From Clostridium cavendishii DSM 21758 (lineage in GTDB: Bacteria > Bacillota > Clostridia > Clostridiales > Clostridiaceae), in assembly GCF_900141845.1 (NCBI RefSeq), contig NZ_FQZB01000019.1:1-64000 (forward strand): 64,000 nucleotides of DNA. The letters are read 5' to 3'. A program made the position numbers and the translations under genes. A model generated the notes under the pieces. The model saw only the letters and a list, made by a program, of their open reading frames with translations, was not told the DNA's origin and searched no databases. The first letter of the stretch is position 1. The number at the start of each line of letters is the position of its first letter. This document shows positions 26,048-35,216 of the stretch, piece by piece.

Positions 26048-26761
26048 TTATATAAGTTTTACAATATAAATCATTTTATATTTCTCAAAACCAGACTTTA
26101 ATGCTAAATTCATAGATTTTTCATTACTTTCTTCTATATGGGCAAATGGTAAATTTCCTTTTTCTCTAATCTTTCTCGCCATAGCTACTGTAATATAATA
26201 AGCATAATTTTTTCTTCTATATTCCTTGAGTACAGTCATAAATCCCATAGCTCCATCATCATGCGTTATACTGAACCCAACTATTTTATTATCTTCTTCT
26301 ATAGCTAAACTTAAACCATTTTCTATTCTATCTTTTAAATAATCAAAGCTTGTATATTTAGCATATTCGTAATTTTCAAATATATATTCACTATCCTTAA
26401 GAGTTAATTTTCTCATATTAAAATTGCACTCATCCAACTTTTTCTCCATAGGAATATACAACTTCATACATGGTAATGTCCATTCTACATTACTATTTAA
26501 TGTTATATACTCGGCCATCCATTCATCAGTAAGAAAAAAAGCTTTATCCTCTTTTTCAACATATTTTAAAAGGTCTATAAATTCTTCATAAGACTCACTC
26601 GTTATATATACCCAATTTTGATCAGTAGTAGCTCTAACCAAAACAGAATCGCCTTCTCTGTATACCTTAGAATCTTTACAATTCTTAATAAAATTTATTA
26701 AATTTATATTCTTAATTTCATCTTTTAATAATAACCTTATAATTTCATCCTTATTATGCAT
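26048..26761 (-). CDS. GNAT-family acetyltransferase in a kinase/regulator operon
   Basis: 237 residues. The C-terminal half (about 115-235) is a GNAT fold with an acetyl-CoA loop (MTVLKEYRRKNYAYYITVAMARKI) and HIEESNEKSMNLALKSGFEKY. The N-terminal half has no named domain, with an ITSESYEEFIDLLKYVE segment. It follows the response regulator by two bases and is the third gene of the kinase-regulator unit. Its substrate is unknown; a protein or metabolite acetylation output of the signalling pair is possible but unproven. Confidence 0.8.
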   Translation of the reverse strand: MHNKDEIIRLLLKDEIKNINLINFIKNCKDSKVYREGDSVLVRATTDQNWVYITSESYEEFIDLLKYVEKEDKAFFLTDEWMAEYITLNSNVEWTLPCMKLYIPMEKKLDECNFNMRKLTLKDSEYIFENYEYAKYTSFDYLKDRIENGLSLAIEEDNKIVGFSITHDDGAMGFMTVLKEYRRKNYAYYITVAMARKIREKGNLPFAHIEESNEKSMNLALKSGFEKYKMIYIVKLI

Positions 26762-26763
26762 AT

Positions 26764-27369
26764 CTATATACCATTATCCTCTATTATTTCTGACATTAAA
26801 TAAAACTTTTTAGCTACATTTATATTATTTGTACATTCATTTACCTTTCCTATTAAATAATAAATTTCCTTTTTGTACGGATCTATTGAAAGTGCTATTT
26901 TTAATTCCTCGAAAGCAATTGTATATTCTTTTTCTTCTATAAGTTTTCTTGCTCTATTTATATATATTTGAACATCATTTAGGTCACATTTTTCTTCACT
27001 ACTTCTATTTTTTATTACTTCCTCTACTACAGCTTGTACTCTCTCTGGTGAAAATGGCTTTTGTAAATATGCAACTGCTCCAAGTTTAGTACAATCAATA
27101 GCATTCTTTACAGTTGCAAAAGCTGTCATTATAATAACAGGACATTTTATATCGTTTTGACTTATAACCTTTAAAACATCAGTACCACTCATTCCAGGCA
27201 TTCTTATATCCAAAAATATAAGTTCAAAATCATCTTTATGTTCTTCTAATATTTCTAAAGCAACCTTTCCATTTTCCGCTGTAATTACCTCGTAACCTTT
27301 TATTTCAAGACAAGTTGTAAGTAAAACCCTTATATTTTTTGTATCATCTATAATAAGAACTTTTCCCAT
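26764..27369 (-). CDS. Response regulator with receiver and TPR-like tail, no DNA-binding domain
   Basis: 201 residues. Receiver domain about 1-122 with acidic pair Asp8/Asp9, phosphoacceptor Asp54 (FLDIRMPG), conserved Thr82 and Lys104 (LQKPFS). The rest (about 130-201) is helical with a TPR-like YTIAFEELKIALSIDPYKKEIYYLIG. It lacks any helix-turn-helix or enzyme domain, so its output must be by protein contact. It starts six bases after the kinase stop. It is clearly not KdpE, which has a winged helix. Confidence 0.88.
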   Translation of the reverse strand: MGKVLIIDDTKNIRVLLTTCLEIKGYEVITAENGKVALEILEEHKDDFELIFLDIRMPGMSGTDVLKVISQNDIKCPVIIMTAFATVKNAIDCTKLGAVAYLQKPFSPERVQAVVEEVIKNRSSEEKCDLNDVQIYINRARKLIEEKEYTIAFEELKIALSIDPYKKEIYYLIGKVNECTNNINVAKKFYLMSEIIEDNGI

Positions 27370-27375
27370 AATAAA

Positions 27376-29226
27376 TTACCTCTCACTTTCTTTATTTTCC
27401 GTTTTAATTGTAAATGTAAATATACTTCCCTTATTTACTTCACTTTCACATTTAATTTCTCCACCATGAGCTTCAACTATTTCTTTAACTATAGATAACC
27501 CAAGACCTGTGCTTTCTGGAAGGACTTCAAACCCATCTACTCTTACAAATTTTTGGAATATCCTCTCTAGATATTCTTCTGGTATTCCTCTTCCAGTATC
27601 TTGAACATATACCTTTATACTATCATTAAATTTATAAGCACCTATAGATATTGCTCCATTTTCATCTGTATACCTTATGGCGTTTGATACTAAATTATTT
27701 AAAACCCACATAATCTTTTCTTCATCAACCATAACTTTAGGAAGATTGTCTTCTATTACCGCTACCAAACTCAAAGCTTTTTTTTCTGCTTGATTTTTGT
27801 AACTATCCACACAACTTTGTATTAAGACTTCTATATTAACAGGTAATATATTAAATACTGCCCTTTCTGATTCTAGTTCTGATATTTTAAGTAAATTTAA
27901 AACTAAATCATTTAACTTTTGAACATCTTCTTTTATTGCACCTAACACTCTATTCTGCCTTGTATTTAATGCTCCTAAATTTGCATCATTCATAAGTCCT
28001 ACACCCATCATAAGAGATGTCAAGGGTGTTTTTAACTCATGGGATATGGTTCCTATAAATTCAGTTTTAATTCTTTCTAGTTGTTTAAGCTCAGTTACAT
28101 TTTTAAATAACACAATAACTCCATTATTTTTATCATCTTTATCCTTTATAGGTGTTACAGTAACATTAAAATAAGTTAATTTATTATTAATTGTTATTTC
28201 AAATAACATTCCCTTATCAATAGAATTATTATTCATTATTTCAAAAACATGATCATATAGCTCTCCTTCTTTTATAACTTGAAGAAAATGCCTATTTAAA
28301 ACTTCTTCTTCATTTAAACTAAAAAAATTTCCACAATCATTATTTATAAATTTTATCTTAAAGCTAGAATCTAAAACCATTAAAGGATCTGATATACTTT
28401 TAACTATTGTCATAGACCTGTGCTTTTCCGCTAAAAGTGTTCCTTTCGTACTTTTCTCAAATTCATGAAGCCTAGATGTCATATTGTTAAACTCTGTAGC
28501 TAACATTCCAATCTCATCATTATATATTATAGGTGCTTGTTTATTTAGCTCTCCTTCTTTAACTGATTTAATAGTATCAGCTAATAAATGTATCGGTTTT
28601 AAATACTTATTAGTATATATCAATGACAAGAATAACCCTATTGATGCAGCCATAAGCGACACTATAAATATTATTTTTGTAGATGCTTCGGCACTAAATT
28701 TAGTCTTGTTTTTTTTGTCAAACATGGCTACTTCATTAGCCTTTGATAAATCTTTCAAATCACCTTTAATTTCTTCTATCTTTTTGCTTATATTATTTTT
28801 GTAAAATTCTTCTCTTTCTACATTCTTGTTATTATCAATTTCTTGTAAATGAGCAAATAGCTTTGTTAACTCTACATAATGAGTATTAAGCTTATCCACT
28901 ATTTCCCCTTCTGTAGGTTCTGTAACGTTACCCTTCTCAACATAAAGCCATTTATAAAACTCATCATTACTTTTATAAAACATGTCTATTGCTTCCTTAT
29001 TGTGGAACTGTAGATATTTAAGTACTGCCTTATCTTCATTTTCTATCCTTTCATTCATATTATTTGCTGCAACTATACTTTTATAATTATCAGTAATCAA
29101 CCCATCTATTGACATGCCCAATTTGTAAACATTATAAACAGAAATTGACCCAACTATACCAATTATGAAAATTAAAGATATATATATTAGATTTAATTTT
29201 CCTTTTAGAGTTTTTATATAATTCAT
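27376..29226 (-). CDS. Sensor histidine kinase (4HB sensor, HAMP, PAS)
   Basis: 616 residues. TM1 is about 12-33, then a helical extracytoplasmic sensor of the four-helix-bundle type (about 34-184) and TM2 (about 185-205). These are followed by HAMP (about 206-258), a PAS domain (about 270-380), HisKA with His396 in FIGTISHELKTPL and an HATPase domain (N-box NLVSNAIRY, G-boxes DTGRGIP and TGLGLS). It lies 210 bp after kdpC, across a terminator-like hairpin, in the place where kdpD usually stands, but has no KdpD or Usp domain. It may sense envelope or osmotic state; control of kdp is possible but only positional. Confidence 0.92.
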   Translation of the reverse strand: MNYIKTLKGKLNLIYISLIFIIGIVGSISVYNVYKLGMSIDGLITDNYKSIVAANNMNERIENEDKAVLKYLQFHNKEAIDMFYKSNDEFYKWLYVEKGNVTEPTEGEIVDKLNTHYVELTKLFAHLQEIDNNKNVEREEFYKNNISKKIEEIKGDLKDLSKANEVAMFDKKNKTKFSAEASTKIIFIVSLMAASIGLFLSLIYTNKYLKPIHLLADTIKSVKEGELNKQAPIIYNDEIGMLATEFNNMTSRLHEFEKSTKGTLLAEKHRSMTIVKSISDPLMVLDSSFKIKFINNDCGNFFSLNEEEVLNRHFLQVIKEGELYDHVFEIMNNNSIDKGMLFEITINNKLTYFNVTVTPIKDKDDKNNGVIVLFKNVTELKQLERIKTEFIGTISHELKTPLTSLMMGVGLMNDANLGALNTRQNRVLGAIKEDVQKLNDLVLNLLKISELESERAVFNILPVNIEVLIQSCVDSYKNQAEKKALSLVAVIEDNLPKVMVDEEKIMWVLNNLVSNAIRYTDENGAISIGAYKFNDSIKVYVQDTGRGIPEEYLERIFQKFVRVDGFEVLPESTGLGLSIVKEIVEAHGGEIKCESEVNKGSIFTFTIKTENKESER

Positions 29227-29382
29227 ACGATATATTAACCTTTCTTTTCTTATTGTTCCACATATTAGGATTATATCAATTTAAGCCTAATCATTCAACT
29301 TTACAAATAAACTATAAAATTAGAAAATTAATATTCTTTAGAAGACCGTATACTAATATTATATTTTATACTACATAGGTAG

Positions 29383-29412
29383 AAGCCCCTAAGATAGCTT
29401 AGAGGCTTTTTG
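29383..29412. terminator. Hairpin between kdpC and the kinase operon
   Basis: AAGCCCCTAAG (29383-29393) pairs with CTTAGAGGCTT (29398-29408) except one base. The T-run (TTTTTG) is on the plus-strand side; on the minus strand, the direction of both neighbours, the stem has only TTCTACC after it. It may stop or merely reduce read-through from kdp. Confidence 0.5.
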
Positions 29413-29435
29413 CCATTAAATAAATCTTATTCTTA

Positions 29436-30074
29436 CTATAATTTTCCATTACTTTTTAATATATTAGCTACTTCTAAATTTAACATTAATACATTAACTC
29501 TTTCTTCACCTAAAATTCCTAGACTCTTACTATCTGTACATTTAGATATTAACTTTTCTAATTCACCTTTTGAAATTCCTGATGCTTTTGAAACTGCATC
29601 TATTTGAATTTTTGCTGAAGCCGGTGTTATATTAGGATCTAAGCCTGAGCCTGAAGCAGTCAATAAATCAGTTGGTATATCTTCTTTTTTTACTGTAGGA
29701 TGACTTTTTAAAAAGTCTTCCATATCTTTTTCAACTCTTTCCTTTAATGCTGGATTGCCGTTTGAGTAGTTAGAACCTCCTGATCCTATCCCACCATAAG
29801 CTGTCTTACCATCTTTATCTGGTTTAGTATCTTCTTCTGTATAAGTATTATAGTTTATTGAAGATGGTCTACTTCTAAAGAATCTTTCATCAGTAAAGTT
29901 TTGACCTAACATTTTTGAACCTACTACTTTACCATTGAAGTAAGCTAAACTTCCATTTGCCTTATCTTTAAAAGCTACCTGGCTTATACCAGTAACTATT
30001 AAAGGATATATAAATCCACATAATACTATTAATGCAATGCATAATGTTAATGAGGTCGTAATTATTTTTTTCAT
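29436..30074 (-). CDS. kdpC: Potassium-transporting ATPase, KdpC subunit
   Basis: 212 residues with one N-terminal membrane span (about 5-27) and a soluble domain. Diagnostic strings are GSKMLGQNFTDERFFRSRPSS, YGGIGSGGSNYSNGNPAL, PTDLLTASGSGLDPNITP and the ASGISKGELEKLI helix. It is the stabilising subunit of the high-affinity K+ pump KdpFABC. GGAGGG precedes ATG, 22 bp after kdpB. Confidence 0.96.
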   Translation of the reverse strand: MKKIITTSLTLCIALIVLCGFIYPLIVTGISQVAFKDKANGSLAYFNGKVVGSKMLGQNFTDERFFRSRPSSINYNTYTEEDTKPDKDGKTAYGGIGSGGSNYSNGNPALKERVEKDMEDFLKSHPTVKKEDIPTDLLTASGSGLDPNITPASAKIQIDAVSKASGISKGELEKLISKCTDSKSLGILGEERVNVLMLNLEVANILKSNGKL

Positions 30075-30096
30075 CTAAAATCCCTCCAAATTCATG

Positions 30097-32154
30097 CTAT
30101 AAAACAAGCATACTTACTAATGGTGAAACTATTATATCTATTATTTTAATTCCTATGAACGGCACTATAATTCCACCTAATCCATAAATTAATATGTTTC
30201 TTAATAACATCTTTTCTGACTTCATAGGTTTATATTTAACACCCTTCATTGCTATAGGTATTAATAAAGGTATTATTATAGCATTGAAGATTAAAGCTGA
30301 TAATATAGCACTTGATGGAGTTTCAAGTCTCATTACATTTATAATATTCATTTCTGGTATAGCAATTGCAAACATTGCTGGTATTATGGCAAAGTATTTA
30401 GCTACATCATTTGCTATACTAAATGTTGTAAGTGCACCTCTTGTTATTAAAAGTTGCTTTCCTATTTCAACTACTTCTAATATCTTAGTTGGATCTGAAT
30501 CTAAGTCAACCATATTTGCAGCTTCCTTTGCAGCTTGAGTTCCACTATTCATAGCTATTCCTACATCTGCCTGTGCTAGAGCTGGTGCATCATTTGTTCC
30601 ATCACCTGTCATAGCAACTATTTTACCTTCATTTTGTTCTCTTTTAATAACATCTATTTTGTCTTCTGGTTTACATTCTGGTATAAATTCATCAACTCCA
30701 GCTTCTTTAGCTATTGTTGCTGCTGTTAATGGATTATCTCCTGTACACATAACAGTCTTTATTCCCATTTCTCTAAGTCTTGCAAATCTCTCAACTAGTC
30801 CAGGTTTTACAGTATCTTTTAAATATATTACTCCAAAAATATGCTTGTCTACAGCAACTACTAACGGAGTTCCTCCAAGTTTTGATATTTTTTCAGTTAC
30901 TGCATCTAAATCCTCTGGAACCCTTCCTCCAAGTTCAGTTATAAAAACTTTAACTGCATCTGTAGCCCCTTTTCTAACTCTTACTCCATCTCTTAGATCC
31001 ATACCACTCATTCTAGTTTGAGCTGTAAATTCTATAAAATCAGCATCTTCATATTCTTTTTCATTTATACTTACACCTTGATTTTTAGCAAGTTCTATTA
31101 CAGACCTTCCTTCTGGCGTTGTATCTTTTATCGAAGAAAGAACTGCAAATCTTGTAACTTCTTCCTTTGTATGCTTTCCAGCAGGTATAAATTCTGCTGC
31201 CATTCTATTACCAAAAGTTATGGTTCCTGTTTTATCTAATATCATTGTATCTACGTCACCACAAGCCTCAACAGCTTTACCTGACATAGCTATAACATTA
31301 AATCTTGTAACTCTATCCATACCTGCTATACCTATAGCTGAAAGTAATCCTCCTATTGTTGTTGGTATAAGACAGACAAGTAACGCTATCATAGTTGATA
31401 CTGGAATATCTATTTTTGAGTAAATTGCCATAGGGAATAATGTCATTATAACTATTAAGAATATTATTGTTAACCCTATAAGTAAAGTACTTAAAGCTAT
31501 TTCATTTGGAGTCTTCTTACGAGAAGCCCCTTCTACCAATTTTATCATCTTATCAAGGAAAGATTCTCCTGGTGTTGCTGTTATTTCAACTTTTAACCAA
31601 TCACTAACTACTTTTGTTCCTCCAGTTACTGATGAAAAATCTCCACCTGCTTCTTTTAATACTGCTGCTGACTCCCCTGTTATTGATGATTCATCTACTG
31701 AAGCTACACCTTCATAAACAAATCCATCATTTGGTACTAAATCGCCATTTTCAACTAAAACTCTATCCCCTTTTTTTAATTCAATAGCACTTATCAATTT
31801 AAATGTTCCATCCTTTAAAAGTAGTTTAGCCTTTGTGTCTTTACGGGTTTTCTTTAATTCATCAGCTTGCGCCTTTCCCCTTCCTTCTGCTATTGCTTCT
31901 GAAAAGTTTGCAAAAAGCACAGTTACTAATAATATTATACTTACTACAAAATTGTAATACCTTAAATTGCTTTGACCATCACCAAAAAGATTTGGAAATA
32001 TTGTTAATACTAATGTAATAAAAAAACCTAATTCTACTACAAACATAACTGGATTTTTAATCATAAATTTAGGATTAAGTTTTATAAAAGAATCTTTTAT
32101 GGCTTTTATCTTTATATCTTTATTTATAGCCTTTTTATTTTCTACCTTATTCAT
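30097..32154 (-). CDS. kdpB: Potassium-transporting P-type ATPase, KdpB subunit
   Basis: 685-residue catalytic subunit. The P-type phosphorylation motif DKTGT has the nucleophile at Asp307. The actuator motif is TGES (Ser162, the position known to be inhibited by phosphorylation in E. coli KdpB). The hinge motif TGDGTNDAPALAQADVGIAM and the CLIPTTIGGLL membrane segment are intact. These numbers coincide with E. coli numbering, so the protein is collinear. It hydrolyses ATP to drive K+ entering through KdpA. AAGGAG precedes ATG; 17 bp after kdpA. Confidence 0.98.
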   Translation of the reverse strand: MNKVENKKAINKDIKIKAIKDSFIKLNPKFMIKNPVMFVVELGFFITLVLTIFPNLFGDGQSNLRYYNFVVSIILLVTVLFANFSEAIAEGRGKAQADELKKTRKDTKAKLLLKDGTFKLISAIELKKGDRVLVENGDLVPNDGFVYEGVASVDESSITGESAAVLKEAGGDFSSVTGGTKVVSDWLKVEITATPGESFLDKMIKLVEGASRKKTPNEIALSTLLIGLTIIFLIVIMTLFPMAIYSKIDIPVSTMIALLVCLIPTTIGGLLSAIGIAGMDRVTRFNVIAMSGKAVEACGDVDTMILDKTGTITFGNRMAAEFIPAGKHTKEEVTRFAVLSSIKDTTPEGRSVIELAKNQGVSINEKEYEDADFIEFTAQTRMSGMDLRDGVRVRKGATDAVKVFITELGGRVPEDLDAVTEKISKLGGTPLVVAVDKHIFGVIYLKDTVKPGLVERFARLREMGIKTVMCTGDNPLTAATIAKEAGVDEFIPECKPEDKIDVIKREQNEGKIVAMTGDGTNDAPALAQADVGIAMNSGTQAAKEAANMVDLDSDPTKILEVVEIGKQLLITRGALTTFSIANDVAKYFAIIPAMFAIAIPEMNIINVMRLETPSSAILSALIFNAIIIPLLIPIAMKGVKYKPMKSEKMLLRNILIYGLGGIIVPFIGIKIIDIIVSPLVSMLVL

Positions 32155-32171
32155 TATATCTACTCCTTGAT

Positions 32172-33851
32172 TTACTTCAATAATGTTAAATGTTCTGCTA
32201 TAGGTCCAAGTGCTAAGGCTGGTAAGAATGTTAATGCTCCTATTATTAATACAATTGCTACAAGCATAATAACAAACATTTTATTATCTGTTTTAAAGGT
32301 TGATACACTTACTGGAACTGCTTTTTTAGATGCTAATGAACCAGCCACTGCAAGTAATAATATCATTGAAAAATATCTACCAAACAACATTACTAAACCA
32401 GCACTTGTATTCCAGAATATAGTATTATCTGCAAGTCCTTCAAAACCAGACCCATTATTAGCTGCAGAGCTTGTGAATTGATACAGTGATTGACTTAAGC
32501 CATGAAAACTTGGATTTGTTAAACCAGCAAGTCCATCTGTTGTAACTAAAGATATTGCTGTTGGGGTAAGTATTATTAATGGGTGTATAATAATTGCAAG
32601 TGCAATTAGCTTCATTTCCTTTCCTTCAATTTTCTTTTTTAAAAACTCTGGCGTTCTTCCAACCATTAAACCACAAAGGAATACTGTAAGTATTGCATAC
32701 ATTAACATACCCATAAGGCCTACACCTTCACCACCAAAAATTACATTAAGCATCATATTCCAAAGTGGCACTAATCCACCAAGTGGTGTAAGTGAATCAT
32801 GCATATTATTTACTGATCCTGTTGTAAAAGATGTAGTTACTGTAGTGAATAAAGCCGATTGAGTAATTCCATTTCTTACTTCTTTACCTTCCATATTTCC
32901 TAAACTTTGAGATAAACCTGAGTTTGTTAAAATCGGATTTCCTGCAATCTCTGCTTTATAACAAACTACTAATGATATTAGAAATAAAATAGACATTGCT
33001 GCAAATATCGCTCTACTTTGTTTTCTATTCTTTAACATATGCCCTAAACTAACTACTAAAGCTCCTGGTATTATCATCATCGAAAGCATTTCTACTAAAT
33101 TTGTTATTGGAGTTGGATTTTCAAATGGATGTGCTGAGTTTGCCCCAAAGAAACCACCACCATTAGTCCCTAAATGCTTTATAGACTCTAAAGCTGCTAC
33201 TGGACCTCTTGCAATATCTTGCATTTTCCCCTCTATTGTAGTAACTGTAACATTTGCATCCAAAGTTTGGGGTGTTCCTTGAGAAACTAATATAAGTGAT
33301 ACTAAAATTGCAAGTGGTATAAGTACCCTTGTGGTAATCCTAACCATATCTACAAAATAATTTCCTAAAGTTTTTTTCTTTCCTACAATTCCTCTCATAA
33401 ATGCAGCAGCTGCTGCAACTCCTGATGCTCCTGATGTAAACATTAAGAAAATTATAACTATCATTTGACTTAAATAACTTAACCCTGACTCACCACTATA
33501 ATCTTGTAAGTTAGTGTTTGTAATAAAACTTATCGCTGTATTAAAACTTAAACCTTCTTCCATTGCTCCTATACCGTTAGGATTTAAGAAGAGCATTGCT
33601 TGTACCCTTAATACTATGTATGATACCAATACCATAACACCATTAAACACTACTAAGGATATTGCGTACTTTTTCCATACCATTTCCTCTTTATCTATCC
33701 TAGTAATTTTATAAATTATATTGTCCATTCTATCAAATACTGGATCTATCTTTGATTTTTCTCCACTAATAACTTTATAAAGATATTTTCCTAGTGGTAT
33801 TATTATTAAAATAAATAATGCTAATGAAAATACTATTTGTAAAATATTCAT
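32172..33851 (-). CDS. kdpA: Potassium-transporting ATPase, KdpA subunit
   Basis: 559-residue K+-channel-like subunit with about ten spans. The four selectivity-filter regions of the SKT superfamily are recognisable, for instance FITNTNLQDYSGE, GTNGGGFFGANSAHPFENPT, TTSFTTGSVNNMHDS and SSAANNGSGFEGL. It binds K+ outside the cell and delivers it to KdpB. GGGGG precedes ATG. Preceded by kdpF (36-bp gap) and followed by kdpB. Confidence 0.98.
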   Translation of the reverse strand: MNILQIVFSLALFILIIIPLGKYLYKVISGEKSKIDPVFDRMDNIIYKITRIDKEEMVWKKYAISLVVFNGVMVLVSYIVLRVQAMLFLNPNGIGAMEEGLSFNTAISFITNTNLQDYSGESGLSYLSQMIVIIFLMFTSGASGVAAAAAFMRGIVGKKKTLGNYFVDMVRITTRVLIPLAILVSLILVSQGTPQTLDANVTVTTIEGKMQDIARGPVAALESIKHLGTNGGGFFGANSAHPFENPTPITNLVEMLSMMIIPGALVVSLGHMLKNRKQSRAIFAAMSILFLISLVVCYKAEIAGNPILTNSGLSQSLGNMEGKEVRNGITQSALFTTVTTSFTTGSVNNMHDSLTPLGGLVPLWNMMLNVIFGGEGVGLMGMLMYAILTVFLCGLMVGRTPEFLKKKIEGKEMKLIALAIIIHPLIILTPTAISLVTTDGLAGLTNPSFHGLSQSLYQFTSSAANNGSGFEGLADNTIFWNTSAGLVMLFGRYFSMILLLAVAGSLASKKAVPVSVSTFKTDNKMFVIMLVAIVLIIGALTFLPALALGPIAEHLTLLK

Positions 33852-33887
33852 TTATTTTAACCCCCTGAATAAATTTATTTACTATAT

Positions 33888-33965
33888 CTAGAACTTTTCT
33901 GGATTTATAAGTGCATAACCTAGGTAAATAAATAATGCACCTCCAAGGATACCTAACAATATCAT
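33888..33965 (-). CDS. kdpF: KdpF-like 25-residue membrane peptide
   Basis: Read from the sequence: a 25-codon frame starting MILLGILGGALFIYLGYAL and ending NPEKF. It has a single span and the usual KdpF end (YxLxxPEKF). AGGAGG lies eight bases upstream of ATG. It is 36 bp before kdpA, the standard position. KdpF stabilises the Kdp complex. It was too short for a normal ORF cutoff. Confidence 0.9.
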   Translation of the reverse strand: MILLGILGGALFIYLGYALINPEKF

Positions 33966-33989
33966 ATTATTTGCCTCCTAGTATTAACT

Positions 33990-34097
33990 TTATTTTTTAT
34001 CCTTCTTAGGATTAATTTGCTTATCACACCACTCTGTTGTTAAGTAAAATACTATATAACATAAAAGTAGCGTTCCTATAAATATAATATCCTTCAT
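33990..34097 (-). CDS. 35-residue membrane peptide at the head of the kdp operon
   Basis: A 35-codon frame: MKDIIFIGTLLLCYIVFYL as one membrane span, then TEWCDKQINPKKDKK as a basic cytosolic tail. GGGGGG lies six bases before ATG and the stop is 24 bp before kdpF. A second small hydrophobic peptide ahead of kdpA has been reported in C. acetobutylicum (named kdpZ/kdpY there, as I recall), so this is probably a genuine clostridial Kdp accessory peptide. Its role is unknown. Confidence 0.75.
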   Translation of the reverse strand: MKDIIFIGTLLLCYIVFYLTTEWCDKQINPKKDKK

Positions 34098-34646
34098 ACA
34101 TATCCCCCCATTTCAAACTTACACTTGTCTGCCAGCCAGTAAACTCATTATAAACTCCTATGTATTAAAATATAAAATCTTCAAATTTCTTTATTTTAGT
34201 TTTCTTGTTATTATTAGTTGTTATTAAATTAAAATAAGCCTATTTTTCATAAGCTTATCCTCTTATTTTCTCTTTTTTACAGCTTGTTATAAAATTAAGT
34301 TTTTATTTTCTTAAATATAATCAAAAAAACTTTTATTTATACTTTTAAATACCATTTATAGAAATTAAAATGCTATTGCTAAGCTTTACAACGTTTTCTA
34401 TATTCTTAAAATAATTAAAAAATCTTTTAATATTTTACTAAAAAATTTTATTTTTTCTCCTTTTTGTTTTAATGCTTTAATTCATTGTAAGACTTAAATA
34501 TTGTAAGAAAAATAGTCTTAATTTCATATAATGCTTTATTACATATTCAATAAAAAATTATTAACTATTATTTTAAATTTGATAATCTTATGGATTAAAA
34601 TTAGAATTATCTAGTAATAAAAAATCAGCTAAAGGGGGCTATACTT
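34098..34646. other. Divergent upstream region of kdp
   Basis: About 550 AT-rich bases without a gene. Promoters for kdp (leftward) and the 34647 gene (rightward) must lie here. I looked for a c-di-AMP (ydaO) riboswitch and for a clear -35/-10 pair for kdp and found neither. A modest hairpin (AAGCCTATTTTTCATAAGCTT region, near 34230-34255) is the only structure noted. Confidence 0.4.
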
Positions 34647-35159
34647 TTGATATTTAATGATTATACAGACTTTTCGCACCCACTTTTAATTAAAAGTGGG
34701 ACTAACTTTAATTCATCAACCATAGAACATAAAATATATAAAATATTCAACTTTGTAAGAAATAATATAATATATGAAAATAGTAAATTTGTACAAAAAG
34801 CTTCTGAAACACTAGTTTTCGGATTTGGCAATAATACAAGTAAAAACATTTTACTTTATTCGCTTTTAAAAATTAATAAAATAGAATGTTCTTTAGAATC
34901 TATTTTTATTAAGGACAATTTTAACTGTATAATAAGCAAAAATGACTCCATTACTGAATGGTATTTTGTTAAACTAAATATTTCAAATAAAACAATAATA
35001 TTAGATCCCACATTAGATTCTAGTATAAGAAGAGGACTAAACATTAGATATACAGGCGATAACACAAATTATTTCCCCTTAGATTTTAAAATAAATGATA
35101 AACCTATTTTCTCAACTTCTATTAAAAAAAATTCATTAAATTATTCCAATATAATTTAA
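34647..35159 (+). CDS. Transglutaminase-fold protein lacking catalytic Cys and His
   Basis: 170 residues resembling a transglutaminase-like core. The family pattern is visible as KIFNFVRNNIIYENSKF, ASETLVFGFGNNTSKNILLYSLL, then EWYFVKLN and TIILDPTLDSS. In active members the second block reads GxGxC and the third has a His before the W/EV strand; here Asn/Thr and Glu stand at those places and only the Asp of LDPT remains, so it is probably inactive. No signal peptide. Start is TTG at 34647 with AAGGGGG eight bases upstream. Monocistronic. It may bind peptides or a partner without cutting. Confidence 0.65.
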   Translation: MIFNDYTDFSHPLLIKSGTNFNSSTIEHKIYKIFNFVRNNIIYENSKFVQKASETLVFGFGNNTSKNILLYSLLKINKIECSLESIFIKDNFNCIISKNDSITEWYFVKLNISNKTIILDPTLDSSIRRGLNIRYTGDNTNYFPLDFKINDKPIFSTSIKKNSLNYSNII

Positions 35160-35205
35160 AAGAGATATCTCAAAAATAGAATTTCTATTTTGAGATATCT
35201 CTTTT
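35158..35205. terminator. Strong bidirectional terminator
   Basis: A 22-base near-perfect stem (35158-35180 with 35184-35205; core GAGATATCTC) followed by TTATTTTT. It separates the convergent 34647 and DUF1002 genes. Confidence 0.9.
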
Positions 35206-35216
35206 ATTTTTAATTC

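Noticed and set aside
26764..29226. KdpD/KdpE
   Set aside because: The kinase lacks KdpD and Usp domains and the regulator lacks a winged helix, so the names do not apply despite the position.
30194..32481. Several plus-strand frames of 60-120 codons opposite kdpB and kdpA
   Set aside because: Antisense frames favoured by codon bias of the kdp genes; no start signals.
34098..34646. Possible c-di-AMP (ydaO) riboswitch before kdp
   Set aside because: I looked for the conserved G/C-rich motifs and saw none in this very AT-rich stretch.
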